Shown here: positions 16,823 through 23,914 of the stretch, piece by piece
Position numbering within the stretch: position 1 is the first letter of the stretch
Layout of the letters: the number at the start of each line of letters is the position of its first letter
NCBI GenBank assembly: GCA_031404455.1
Contig: JANNHP010000106.1
Span: 1 to 37,051 of the forward strand
Reading direction: 5' to 3'
Length of the DNA stretch: 37,051 nt
Source of the DNA: JANNHP01 sp031404455
GTDB lineage: Bacteria > Planctomycetota > JAJSAM01 > JAJVHW01
Translations under genes and position numbers: made by a program
Notes under the pieces: generated by a model
The model's input: the letters and a program-made list of their open reading frames with translations, nothing else
What the model was told of the DNA's origin: nothing
Databases searched by the model: none

Positions 16823-16828
16823 ATGGTA
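16823..16828 (-). promoter_or_regulatory. TAnnnT box of the LOG-family gene
   Basis: TACCAT on the minus strand has a 7-base spacer to the ATG at 16815. It overlaps the other candidate ATG (16824), which argues for the downstream start. Confidence 0.45.
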
Positions 16829-16931
16829 GGCCCCGATCCTGAGATCGCGGACGAAGGCGTTCGCGGCGCGATGGACGCGACCGGCCCGCAGTCCCGTGGC
16901 GCCGGAACTGAGCCGCTTCCGCGCGCGTCGA

Positions 16932-16937
16932 TAGACT
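16932..16937 (+). promoter_or_regulatory. TAnnnT box of metG
   Basis: TAGACT ends 9 bases before the metG ATG, which has no Shine-Dalgarno. It forms a divergent promoter pair with the LOG-family box about 105 bases away. Confidence 0.5.
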
Positions 16938-16946
16938 CCTGCCGCC

Positions 16947-18563
16947 ATGTCCCGCGAACGCTTCTACGTCACGACACCCATCTACTACGTCAACGACGCG
17001 CCGCACATCGGGCACGCGTACTGCACCGTCGTCGCCGACGTGCTTGCGGGCTACCACCGCATGCTCGGCATCCCGACGTGGTTCCAGACGGGGACGGACG
17101 AGCACGGGCAGAAGGCGCAACTCGCGGCCGAGGCGCGCGGCATCAGCCCGCAGCAGCTCTGCGACGAGTACTCGCAGGTGTTCCGCGACCTCGACCGGCG
17201 CCTCGAGATCCGCTACGACGACTTCATCCGGACGACGGAGGAGCGGCACAAGAGCGTCGTCACGAAGGTGCTCGCAGCGCTCTGGGCGAAGGGCGAGATC
17301 TACAAGAAGGACTACGAGGGCTTCTACTGCACGCGCTGCGAGCGGTTCTGGTCCGACACCGAAGTCGCCGCGCACGGCGGGAACTGCCCCGACTTCCCGG
17401 AACTGCACGGGAAGGTCCCGCGCCTCGCGGAGCCGAACTACTTCTTCCGCATGTCGAAATGGGCTGACGAGCTGAAGCGCCGCATCGAGAGCGGCGAGTT
17501 CGAGATCCTCCCGGAGAAGCGGAAGAACGAGGTGCTCGGCTACATCCGCGGCGGCGTCGAGGACCTCTGCATCAGCCGCGCGAAGTCGCGCCTCTCGTGG
17601 GGAGTCACGCTGCCGTTCGACGCGGACTTCGTCTGCTACGTGTGGCTCGACGCCCTCTTCAACTACGAGACGGCCGTCGGCTACCTGAGCGAACCCGTTC
17701 GCCACGCGAAGTGGTGGCCCGCGGATCTGCACGTCGTCGGGAAGGACATCCTCACGACGCACGCGGTCTACTGGCCGACGTTCCTCCTCGCCGTCGGCGA
17801 GCCCCTCCCGAGGCGGCTCCTCGCGCACGGGTGGCTCCTCGATGCCGAAGGGCTGAAGCTCTCGAAGACGAAGAAGGCCGGTGGCGAATCCGTCGCCGTG
17901 CCGCCCCTCGCGCGCACGCCCGCCATCGACGAGATGCTCTCCGTGCTCGGCGTGGACGTGACGCGCTGGGCGCTGGCGACCGCGATGAAGTACGGCGACG
18001 ACGCGCGCTTCGACTGGGACCTCGTCATCTCCCGCGTCAACGCGGAGCTCGCGAACGGCTTCGGGAACTCCGTCAACCGCGTGCTGCGGATGGCGCAGCA
18101 GTCCTCGGGCGGCAGGCTCGCCGCGCGCCGGCCGGGCAACGAGCGGGAGCAGGGTCTCCAGCGCGCGGCCGAGGCCGCGATCGCCGCCGTCCGCGCCGTC
18201 CCGGACACGCTCGACGTCCTCGCCGTGACCATCGCGGTCCGCGCGGCCGTCGACGCCGTCTCCCAGTACCTCGACGAGGAGCGCCCGTGGAAGACGGCAA
18301 AGGACCCGGCCAATCTCCCGCGCGTCGCCGAGGTGCTCTCGTGGTGCGTCGAGACGCTGCGCGTCGCTGGGCTCGCGCTGACGCCCGTGATGCCGGCGAA
18401 GGCGGCGAGCCTCCGCGCGTCGTTCGGCGTCGCCGGTCTCTTCGACTTCGAGCGCGAGTCGCAGTTCGGCTTCCTGGCCATGGGCACGCAACTCGGCGAG
18501 CCGCCCAATCTCTTCCCCCGAGTCGATCCGAAGTCCATTCCGGATGCGGCAGCGTCCGGATGA
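16947..18563 (+). CDS. metG: Methionyl-tRNA synthetase
   Basis: Charges initiator and elongator tRNA-Met. The 538-residue class I synthetase has FYVTTPIYYVNDAPHIGHAYC (HIGH motif at residues 20-23). TGTDEHGQK follows, and a zinc-knuckle insert is present with Cys128, Cys131 and Cys147. WLDALFNY and GKDILTTHAVYWPTFL lie before the KMSKS-equivalent KLSKT (304-308). The helical anticodon-binding domain is present. The C-terminal tRNA-binding EMAP-like domain of longer MetRS is absent, so the enzyme is of the short form. The stop overlaps the following small gene (ATGA). Confidence 0.96.
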   Translation: MSRERFYVTTPIYYVNDAPHIGHAYCTVVADVLAGYHRMLGIPTWFQTGTDEHGQKAQLAAEARGISPQQLCDEYSQVFRDLDRRLEIRYDDFIRTTEERHKSVVTKVLAALWAKGEIYKKDYEGFYCTRCERFWSDTEVAAHGGNCPDFPELHGKVPRLAEPNYFFRMSKWADELKRRIESGEFEILPEKRKNEVLGYIRGGVEDLCISRAKSRLSWGVTLPFDADFVCYVWLDALFNYETAVGYLSEPVRHAKWWPADLHVVGKDILTTHAVYWPTFLLAVGEPLPRRLLAHGWLLDAEGLKLSKTKKAGGESVAVPPLARTPAIDEMLSVLGVDVTRWALATAMKYGDDARFDWDLVISRVNAELANGFGNSVNRVLRMAQQSSGGRLAARRPGNEREQGLQRAAEAAIAAVRAVPDTLDVLAVTIAVRAAVDAVSQYLDEERPWKTAKDPANLPRVAEVLSWCVETLRVAGLALTPVMPAKAASLRASFGVAGLFDFERESQFGFLAMGTQLGEPPNLFPRVDPKSIPDAAASG

Positions 18564-18946
18564 GCGACGACCCCCTCGGCGACATCCTGCGCAACGACCC
18601 GCGCCACCCGCGCGCTGCCTACGACTTCGTGCGCGAAGCGCTCCACCACACGGTCGAGAACCTGAAGGAGCAGCGGCACGTCTCCGCGAGCGAACTGCTC
18701 GACGGAATCCGGAGATACGCCCGCGAGCAGTACGGACCGCTCGCGCGCACGGTGTTCGCGTCGTGGGGCGTGAAGGAGACGAAGGACTTCGGCCTGATCG
18801 TCTTCAACCTCGTCTCGGCGGGCGAGATGGGCAAGACCGAGGACGACGACATCAAGGACTTCGACGCCGTCTACAAGTTCGAGGACGCGTTCCCCGACGA
18901 GACGGGCGAGGTCCAGGTCCGGCGGCCGGACGAGGACGAGGTCTGA
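18560..18946 (+). CDS. Minf_1886 / Plancto_Ver family conserved protein
   Basis: Conserved 128-residue protein of unknown function, recognised from memory as the family named after Minf_1886 and described as characteristic of Planctomycetes and Verrucomicrobia. Visible family features are AYDFVREALHHTVENL, RHVSASELLDGIRRYAREQYGPLA, VFASWGVKETKDFGLIVFNLVSAGEMGKTE and DFDAVYKFEDAF, with an acidic C-terminus. The ATG overlaps the metG stop, implying translational coupling. It is the best taxonomic clue in the window. There is no known activity, and nothing in the sequence suggests an enzyme active site. Confidence 0.85.
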   Translation: MSDDPLGDILRNDPRHPRAAYDFVREALHHTVENLKEQRHVSASELLDGIRRYAREQYGPLARTVFASWGVKETKDFGLIVFNLVSAGEMGKTEDDDIKDFDAVYKFEDAFPDETGEVQVRRPDEDEV

Positions 18947-19003
18947 CCGGTCACTCCCTCGTCGTCGCAAGAGCGATCGAGTCGCGATAGGACCCACAAC
19001 GCA

Positions 19004-19043
19004 TCTCGGTAGGGGCGGACACGGGGGTCCGCCCCTACCGAGA
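19004..19043. terminator. Perfect 17-bp hairpin between convergent genes
   Basis: TCTCGGTAGGGGCGGAC pairs exactly with GTCCGCCCCTACCGAGA around an ACGGGG loop. It lies between the Minf_1886 gene and the convergent repeat-protein gene, so it may terminate both. The GTAGGGGCGGAC core looks like a dispersed REP-type palindrome rather than a private terminator. No T-tract is present. Confidence 0.6.
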
Positions 19044-19080
19044 ACTGACGCTTGCTCTTCCGCGACGGCCCCTCTCGCCG

Positions 19081-21222
19081 CTACTTCGCCTTCATCGTGA
19101 CGACCGGATTGACCGGCACGGGTGCCGCGCGCAGTTCGCGCCAGCGCTTCCAGAGCGCGGGGCGCGCGTCGATGCGGGCGAGCGTGTCGAGCCACGCCAC
19201 GATCTCGGCCGCCGGCTTCCCGTTCGTCCATCCGCCCTTCTCGGCGAACTCCGGACCCTTCGCGCCGATGCGCCAGACGCGTCCCGACTCGTCGGTCGCG
19301 AGGCGCGCCTCCGCCGGTGCCGTCTCCGCGGAGCGGTCGCCGAACGGGAAGAGCGTGAGGTCGAGGTTCTCGCGCTTCTTCACCTGCGCCATCCAGACGG
19401 CGTAGATGTCGGGCCGCGCGCTCGACGTGTCGAACTTCATCTCGTCGGAGGAGTACGGGTACATCCGGCGTCCGCCCTGGTCGTAGCGCGAGCCGTAGTA
19501 GACGACGCGGCCGTAGCTCGCGGTGTACGGCGACCATTCGTCGGCGCTCGTCGTGCCGCCCTCCCGCGGACGGACCGTGCGCGGCTGGAAGATGCCCGTC
19601 GCGGGGTCGTACCAGCGGTTCTCGCCGTAGCTGCGCTGGGACGGATACCAGTTGGCGCCCGACGAACCCGTGCGCGACATGCCGCGGCGCGTCGTTCCGG
19701 TGCCGTACACGGGCGAGCCCTTCCACGCGAAGACGCCGTACCACCCGGCGCCGAGGGCGAACGTGGCGTTGTCGCCCTCGAACCCGATGGGCCGGCAGAA
19801 CGTGGTGTGCCATCCCGGGACCGGCGCGGGGAGATTGCGGAGCGACTCAGGGATCTCGGCGCACGCCTTCCAGCCCTTCAGGCCGTCGTCGCTGCGGTAC
19901 CAGGTCCCGCGCTGGCTGAGGTACGACACGCCGTCGACGACGAAGCAGTCGTCCTCGGTGTTCGTGACCATCTTCACGTCGCCGTCGAGCGCCGCCGTCA
20001 CCGGCTCCTTGCCCTCGACGAGGAGTTCGGCCTTCGCGTACTTGCTCAGCGTGGCGCGCTCCTCCATGGCCGCGTGCGCGCACGCCTCCGAAGCCTCGGG
20101 CGTGCCCGGCACGCACCAGACGACGTGGCCGCGGATGTGGTCGCGCGGGATCCTCGTGAACTCCTCGGGCAGCGTCTCCGCCGCCGTCCACGGCCCTTCG
20201 AGTTCGACCGACGAGAACCAGCGCCCCGCGATCAGGAGGTAGTAGAGGTTCGCCTTCGGGTGGAGGAAGAGGTCGCTCTCGGTGTTCGCGACCGACATGA
20301 GCCGGAGGCCCGGCACCCACGTGAACATCGGGTCGCCCTGCAGGAGCATCAGCTCCGACGGCTTGTCGGTGACGATGACCTCGGGTAGTTCCTTCGGCGC
20401 CGGGACCATGCCGCGCTTCATGAACTCCGGTGTCCCTCCGACGTAGCGGCGGACATGGCCGCGCGGGTGCGTGGCGGGGATCTGCGACATCGCGGAGGGC
20501 ATCGAGCCGTCGGACTTCTTCCACGGCCCAGCGAGCGCCTTCGCCTGGAGCCACGAGCCGTCGAGGAGCAGGTACCACATGTCCGTCTTCGGATCGCGGA
20601 ACACGTCGCTCGCGGAGTTGGCGAGGTACTGGATCGGGAACGTCTCGACGTCGAGCATCACGGGTTCGCCGTCGACCTGCACGAGCACCGCCGGCCGCGC
20701 GCGGACGACGATCGCCGGGATGTCGCCGCCGAGCTTCGGCGGCGTGGACGGAAGCGAATACGCGCCCGCGCGGGCGGTGAGGAGCTCGGTCCGGAGCGTG
20801 ACGCTCTTCGGCAGCGCGTCGGCGAGGCCGGTCTCGGCGGCCTTCGCGTCGACCTCGGCGGCGCCGGGGAACGCGGTCTTCCCGGCTTCGAGCGCGTCGA
20901 GCCTCACCAGTCGCGAACTCGGGTCGAAGTGGACCGCGCCCGCGACCTCGACCATGCCGTACGTCGAGCGGCCGAGCGGGTCGGTGAGCATCGCTGGGAA
21001 TCGCAGCGAGATCCGGAAGTTCGGCGCGTCGAACGAGACGACCTGCGGTTCGTGCAGCGTGAGGCGCCGGCCTGCGCACTTCACGTCCTGCGGATAGACC
21101 CACGCGGACTGCAGCGCGGCCTTTGCGGCGGCGGCCGCGGCGTCGTCGGCCGCGCGGCTCGGTGCGGCCGCGAGAGCTGCGATGCAGAGGGCGAGCATGG
21201 CGGCGGAGATTCGGGTGCGCAT
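19081..21222 (-). CDS. Secreted protein with three internal repeats, function unknown
   Basis: The 713-residue protein has a signal peptide cleaved near APSRAADD (about residues 1-25). About 90-residue units recur at roughly 176-265, 285-376 and a shorter one at 400-470. Each unit runs from a Gly-(Glu/Asp)-Pro or Gly-Asp start through SASDVF, NTESDLF or NTEDDCF. It continues with a Tyr-Leu-Leu-x-Gly-x-Trp segment (DMWYLLLDGSW, LYYLLIAGRW), a GPW turn, and ends near IP...H.RGHV...GTPE. I recall similar repeats in proteobacterial proteins annotated as 'carbohydrate-binding family V/XII'; that label is weakly supported. A Tyr/Gly/Ser-rich linker (about 485-590) precedes a C-terminal domain. TAACGT six bases upstream of the ATG suggests leaderless expression, divergent from the SAM hydrolase gene. 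Confidence 0.85.
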   Translation of the reverse strand: MRTRISAAMLALCIAALAAAPSRAADDAAAAAAKAALQSAWVYPQDVKCAGRRLTLHEPQVVSFDAPNFRISLRFPAMLTDPLGRSTYGMVEVAGAVHFDPSSRLVRLDALEAGKTAFPGAAEVDAKAAETGLADALPKSVTLRTELLTARAGAYSLPSTPPKLGGDIPAIVVRARPAVLVQVDGEPVMLDVETFPIQYLANSASDVFRDPKTDMWYLLLDGSWLQAKALAGPWKKSDGSMPSAMSQIPATHPRGHVRRYVGGTPEFMKRGMVPAPKELPEVIVTDKPSELMLLQGDPMFTWVPGLRLMSVANTESDLFLHPKANLYYLLIAGRWFSSVELEGPWTAAETLPEEFTRIPRDHIRGHVVWCVPGTPEASEACAHAAMEERATLSKYAKAELLVEGKEPVTAALDGDVKMVTNTEDDCFVVDGVSYLSQRGTWYRSDDGLKGWKACAEIPESLRNLPAPVPGWHTTFCRPIGFEGDNATFALGAGWYGVFAWKGSPVYGTGTTRRGMSRTGSSGANWYPSQRSYGENRWYDPATGIFQPRTVRPREGGTTSADEWSPYTASYGRVVYYGSRYDQGGRRMYPYSSDEMKFDTSSARPDIYAVWMAQVKKRENLDLTLFPFGDRSAETAPAEARLATDESGRVWRIGAKGPEFAEKGGWTNGKPAAEIVAWLDTLARIDARPALWKRWRELRAAPVPVNPVVTMKAK

Positions 21223-21228
21223 GACGGC

Positions 21229-21234
21229 ACGTTA
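21229..21234 (-). promoter_or_regulatory. TAnnnT box of the secreted repeat protein gene
   Basis: TAACGT on the minus strand, 6-base spacer to the ATG at 21222, no Shine-Dalgarno. Confidence 0.5.
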
Positions 21235-21254
21235 GCGTCGCGACGCGCCCGCCG

Positions 21255-21260
21255 TATCCT
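21255..21260 (+). promoter_or_regulatory. TAnnnT box of the SAM hydrolase-larC operon
   Basis: TATCCT, 7-base spacer to the ATG at 21268, no Shine-Dalgarno. The two divergent boxes are only 20 bases apart, so the two transcripts probably compete for or share polymerase access. Confidence 0.55.
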
Positions 21261-21267
21261 GATCTCC

Positions 21268-22065
21268 ATGGCTCGACCGCGCCTCGTGGCGCTCTACACG
21301 GACTTCGGCCACCGCGACGTCTACGCGGGGGTCCTGCGGGGCATCCTCCGCACTCTCGCGCCCGAGTCGGAGATCGTGGACATCTGCCACGAGGTGCCCT
21401 CGGGAGACCGTCACGCGGCCGCGTTCATGCTGCTCTCCGCGGTGCCCTATCTCCCGCGCGGCACGATCCATCTCTGCGTCGTGGACCCCGGCGTGGGGAC
21501 CGCGCGGATGCTCGTCGCGGCGCGCGCCGGAGGGCACACGTTCATCGGCCCGGACAACGGCGTCTTCGCTCCGGTCGTCGAGGCGCTCGGCGGGGTGACC
21601 GAGGCGCGCTACCTCACGAACGAGAAGCTCCAGGGCGCGCGGCGGAGCGAGACGTTCCACGGGCGAGACGTGATGGCCCCGGTCGCGGCGCACCTCGTCC
21701 GCGGCATCGACTTCGCGACGGTGGGGGACCGCGCCAACGCCCTCGAAGAGCTTCCCGGCTTCGCGCCCGAGGTGACGGCCGACCTCGCGACGGGCCGCGT
21801 GCTCCACGTCGATCACTTCGGCAACCTGATCACGAACGTCCTTCCCGACGAACTGCCGGGAGCCGCGGGCTCCTGGGACCTCGCCGTCCTTGGCGAGCGG
21901 ATACCGCGGTGGGGCCGCACGTACGGCGACGCCGAACCGGGCGAACTCGTCGTCTACACGGGCAGCGTCGGCTTCCTCGAAGTCGCCGTGCGCGACGGCA
22001 GCGCCGCGGAGAGACTGCGCGCCCGGCCGGGCGCAGTCGTCACTGCCACTCGGAGGAACGCTTGA
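21268..22065 (+). CDS. SAM hydrolase / SAM hydroxide adenosyltransferase (DUF62)
   Basis: Family that splits S-adenosylmethionine with water into adenosine and methionine, related to fluorinase and chlorinase. The 265-residue protein shows LYTDFGHRDVYAGVLRG at the N-terminus, then VDICHEVPSGD. It continues with VVDPGVGTARMLVAARAGG, FIGPDNGVFAPV, TFHGRDVMAPVAAHL (His and Arg of the active-site region) and HVDHFGNLITN. The loop that marks true fluorinases is not apparent. The start follows a TATCCT box at leaderless spacing. The larC start codon lies within its stop (TTGA), so the two are translationally coupled. Confidence 0.93.
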   Translation: MARPRLVALYTDFGHRDVYAGVLRGILRTLAPESEIVDICHEVPSGDRHAAAFMLLSAVPYLPRGTIHLCVVDPGVGTARMLVAARAGGHTFIGPDNGVFAPVVEALGGVTEARYLTNEKLQGARRSETFHGRDVMAPVAAHLVRGIDFATVGDRANALEELPGFAPEVTADLATGRVLHVDHFGNLITNVLPDELPGAAGSWDLAVLGERIPRWGRTYGDAEPGELVVYTGSVGFLEVAVRDGSAAERLRARPGAVVTATRRNA

Positions 22066-23378
22066 AGGATCTCTACCTCGACTGCTTCTCGGGGATCGCC
22101 GGCGACATGCTCGTCGGCGCGCTCCTCGACCTCGGCGCGCGATTCGAGGCGGTCGAGTCGGGGCTCGCGAAGCTCGGCGTGCAGGGCTACCGGCTCGAAC
22201 GCCGTGCGGTGAAGCGCGGGGCGATCGCGGCGACGAAGTTCGAGGTGGTCGTCGACGGGCACGACGGTCCGGACCCGGGAGCCGTCCACGCGCATCCGCA
22301 TGAGCACGAGCATCATCACGACCACGGTCACTCGCACGAGCATGGGCACGGTCACGAACAGGACCACGAGCACCACCACGCGCCGTCGCGCGGACTCCGC
22401 GAGATCGCTCACCTGATCGACCATGCCGGCCTCGCGCCGCGCGTTGCGTCACGCGCGATGGCGGCGTTCCGCCTCCTCGCCGAGTCCGAGGGGAAGGTCC
22501 ACGGCATGTCGCCGGAGACGGTGCACTTCCACGAGGTCGGCGCGGTGGACGCGATCTGCGACATCGTCGGCGCGTGTCTGGCGCTCGAGGACCTCGGCAT
22601 CGACCGCGTGTTCGTGGGGCCGCTGCGAATGGGATCGGGCTTCGTGAAGTGCGAGCACGGAAAGATGCCGGTGCCCGCGCCGGGAACGCTCGGTTGCCTC
22701 GCCGGGTTCGATGTTCGCTTCGAGGAGGGACGCGGCGAACTCGTCACGCCGACGGGCGCCTGCCTCGTCGGTTCGCTCGCAAGTCCGGGACTGCCGCCGG
22801 GGTTCGTCGTTTCGCGGATCGGCTACGGCGCGGGCACGCGCGATCCGGCGGACGTTCCGAACGTGCTGCGCGCCGTCCTCGGTGACGCGCCGAACGCGGC
22901 CGACGCGGAGACGGTCTTCGAGCTCTCGACGAACATCGACCATCTGGCGCCGACCGTTCTCGCGGTCGCGGTCGAGTCCGCGCTCGCCGCGGGTGCCCTC
23001 GACGCGTTCGTCGTCCCGTGCACGATGAAGAAGGGCCGCCCGGGGCATCTGCTGACGGCGCTCGTGACGTCGTCGATGCGCGACGGCGTCGAGGCGGTGC
23101 TCTTCGCGGAGACCGGCACGCTCGGCATCCGCCGCGTCGCCGTCGAGCGGACGATCCTCGAGCGCGAGCACGTCAACGTGGACACGTCGTACGGCGTCAT
23201 CCGAGTGAAGGTCGGCCGTCACGGCGGCCGCGCGACGAGCGTCGTCCCCGAGTTCGAGGACTGCCGCGCCGCGGCCGATCGCGCGGGTGCGCCGGTCGCG
23301 GCGGTGATCGAGGCGGCGCTGGTTGCCTGGAATCGCGCCGACACAGGTCTCAGCGGTACGCGTCGCTCCGATGCCTGA
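22062..23378 (+). CDS. larC: Nickel-pincer cofactor biosynthesis protein LarC (DUF111)
   Basis: LarC inserts nickel, with CTP, into the pyridinium dithiocarboxylate precursor to give the nickel-pincer cofactor of lactate racemase and related enzymes. The 438-residue protein begins at TTG with GGAGG five bases upstream. It has LYLDCFSGIAGDMLVGALLDLG, a histidine-rich presumed nickel-binding tract (residues 76-106), HFHEVGAVDAICDIVGA, PVPAPGT and ELVTPTGA. Its C-terminal domain contains STNIDHLAPTVLA and CTMKKGRPGHLL. No internal frameshift is needed, unlike in Lactiplantibacillus plantarum. larB and larE are not here. The last 20 codons (ALVAWNRADTGLSGTRRSDA) are foreign, supplied by the toxin-antitoxin insertion; the original end is the remnant at 23855-23914. 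Confidence 0.92.
   Translation: MKDLYLDCFSGIAGDMLVGALLDLGARFEAVESGLAKLGVQGYRLERRAVKRGAIAATKFEVVVDGHDGPDPGAVHAHPHEHEHHHDHGHSHEHGHGHEQDHEHHHAPSRGLREIAHLIDHAGLAPRVASRAMAAFRLLAESEGKVHGMSPETVHFHEVGAVDAICDIVGACLALEDLGIDRVFVGPLRMGSGFVKCEHGKMPVPAPGTLGCLAGFDVRFEEGRGELVTPTGACLVGSLASPGLPPGFVVSRIGYGAGTRDPADVPNVLRAVLGDAPNAADAETVFELSTNIDHLAPTVLAVAVESALAAGALDAFVVPCTMKKGRPGHLLTALVTSSMRDGVEAVLFAETGTLGIRRVAVERTILEREHVNVDTSYGVIRVKVGRHGGRATSVVPEFEDCRAAADRAGAPVAAVIEAALVAWNRADTGLSGTRRSDA
23281..23319 (+). repeat. 39-bp direct repeat, left copy (end of larC)
   Basis: Matches 23856-23894 at 36 of 39 positions. The three differences all fall at third codon positions of the larC frame and are synonymous, so both copies encode the same end of RAGAPVAAVIEAA. 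It marks the left border of a 575-bp insertion containing the RelE-type toxin-antitoxin pair. Confidence 0.85.
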
Positions 23379-23631
23379 CGATCGTCACGTCGATCAGCCG
23401 TGACGCGTCGTCGATCCTGTAGACGACTCGATAGTCGCTGATACGGATGCGCCACAGGTCGCGCGAACCCTCGAGTTTGCGGCAGTCCGCCGGGCGGGGT
23501 TCGACGGCAAGCGACTCGATGCGGCGCAGCACCCGGCTCGCAATCGGCTCGCGGAGCGCCTCCAGCTCCTTGCGAGCCGGACGCGCGAAGGCTACGCGAT
23601 AGTCAGGCACGGACTCGGGACGCGGCGGCAC
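23350..23631 (-). CDS. RelE/ParE-family toxin
   Basis: Probable type II toxin of 93 residues in the RelE/ParE superfamily; RelE members cleave mRNA on the ribosome and ParE members poison gyrase. It shows DYRVAFARPARKELEALREP, VLRRIESLAVEPRPADCRKLEGSRDLWRIRISDYRVVYRID, and HRSDAYR at the C-terminus, close to the usual RelE-type HRxxxYR ending. The basic residues and tyrosines favour the RelE branch. It overlaps the antitoxin by 29 bases if it starts at GTG 23631. An internal GTG at 23610 would give an N-terminus (VPDYRVAF) more like relatives and an 8-base overlap. It lies within the insertion in the larC 3' end. Confidence 0.86.
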   Translation of the reverse strand: MPPRPESVPDYRVAFARPARKELEALREPIASRVLRRIESLAVEPRPADCRKLEGSRDLWRIRISDYRVVYRIDDASRLIDVTIVRHRSDAYR

Positions 23632-23827
23632 GCCTCGCCAGCCGTGCCTTCACCGACGCCAGCGACTCCCGGGGTTCGTCGGCGCGTTCTGCGGCGATCG
23701 CGCGGTCGTAGAAGTCCTCCCACAGGTCGGCGTGCGTCGCGAGGTCGATGACGACGGCCGTCTTGGTCCCGGCCGAGTCCACCACGAACCGCACGCCTCG
23801 AACACGAGGGGAAGGGCGCTTGCTCAT
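23603..23827 (-). CDS. Antitoxin of the RelE-type module
   Basis: 74-residue protein immediately upstream of and overlapping the toxin gene, in the standard antitoxin-first order. It reads MSKRPSPRVRGVRFVVDSAGTKTAVVIDLATHADLWEDFYDRAIAAERADEPRESLASVKARLARR. A short beta-rich start with AVVIDLATHADLWEDFYD is typical of Phd/RelB-like or prevent-host-death-like antitoxins that accompany RelE toxins. The C-terminal part is helical and charged and would wrap the toxin. A TAGACT box lies six bases upstream of the ATG, so its mRNA is probably leaderless. Assignment rests mainly on gene order and size. Confidence 0.78.
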   Translation of the reverse strand: MSKRPSPRVRGVRFVVDSAGTKTAVVIDLATHADLWEDFYDRAIAAERADEPRESLASVKARLARRAAASRVRA

Positions 23828-23833
23828 GTCGGG

Positions 23834-23839
23834 AGTCTA
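23834..23839 (-). promoter_or_regulatory. TAnnnT box of the toxin-antitoxin operon
   Basis: TAGACT on the minus strand, 6-base spacer to the antitoxin ATG. It lies only 16 bases from the right direct repeat, so the cassette carries its own promoter up to its edge. Confidence 0.5.
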
Positions 23840-23854
23840 TCCGACGACCGTCCA

Positions 23855-23914
23855 CGCGCGGGCGCGCCGGTGGCGGCGGTCATCGAGGCGGCGCGGCGGG
23901 CGTTCGGCGATTAG
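23855..23914 (+). pseudogene. larC: Displaced original 3' end of larC
   Basis: Reads RAGAPVAAVIEAARRAFGD and then a TAG stop. The first 13 residues are identical to the end of the LarC coding region before the insertion, and the rest is a plausible natural LarC C-terminus. Removing 23323-23897 would fuse the main larC frame to this end in frame. It has no start of its own and is non-coding now. Its stop overlaps the end of the minus-strand gene that follows. Confidence 0.82.
23856..23894 (+). repeat. 39-bp direct repeat, right copy
   Basis: Partner of 23281-23319 at an offset of 575 bases; right border of the toxin-antitoxin insertion. Confidence 0.85.

Noticed and set aside
22299..22380. 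Repetitive CAC/CAT-GAG run, considered as a short tandem repeat or CRISPR-like tract
   Set aside because: It encodes the histidine-rich nickel-binding segment of LarC in frame. There are no spaced repeats of constant length.
22062..23378. Programmed frameshift in larC
   Set aside because: Known in Lactiplantibacillus plantarum, but here the N- and C-terminal domains are in one uninterrupted frame.
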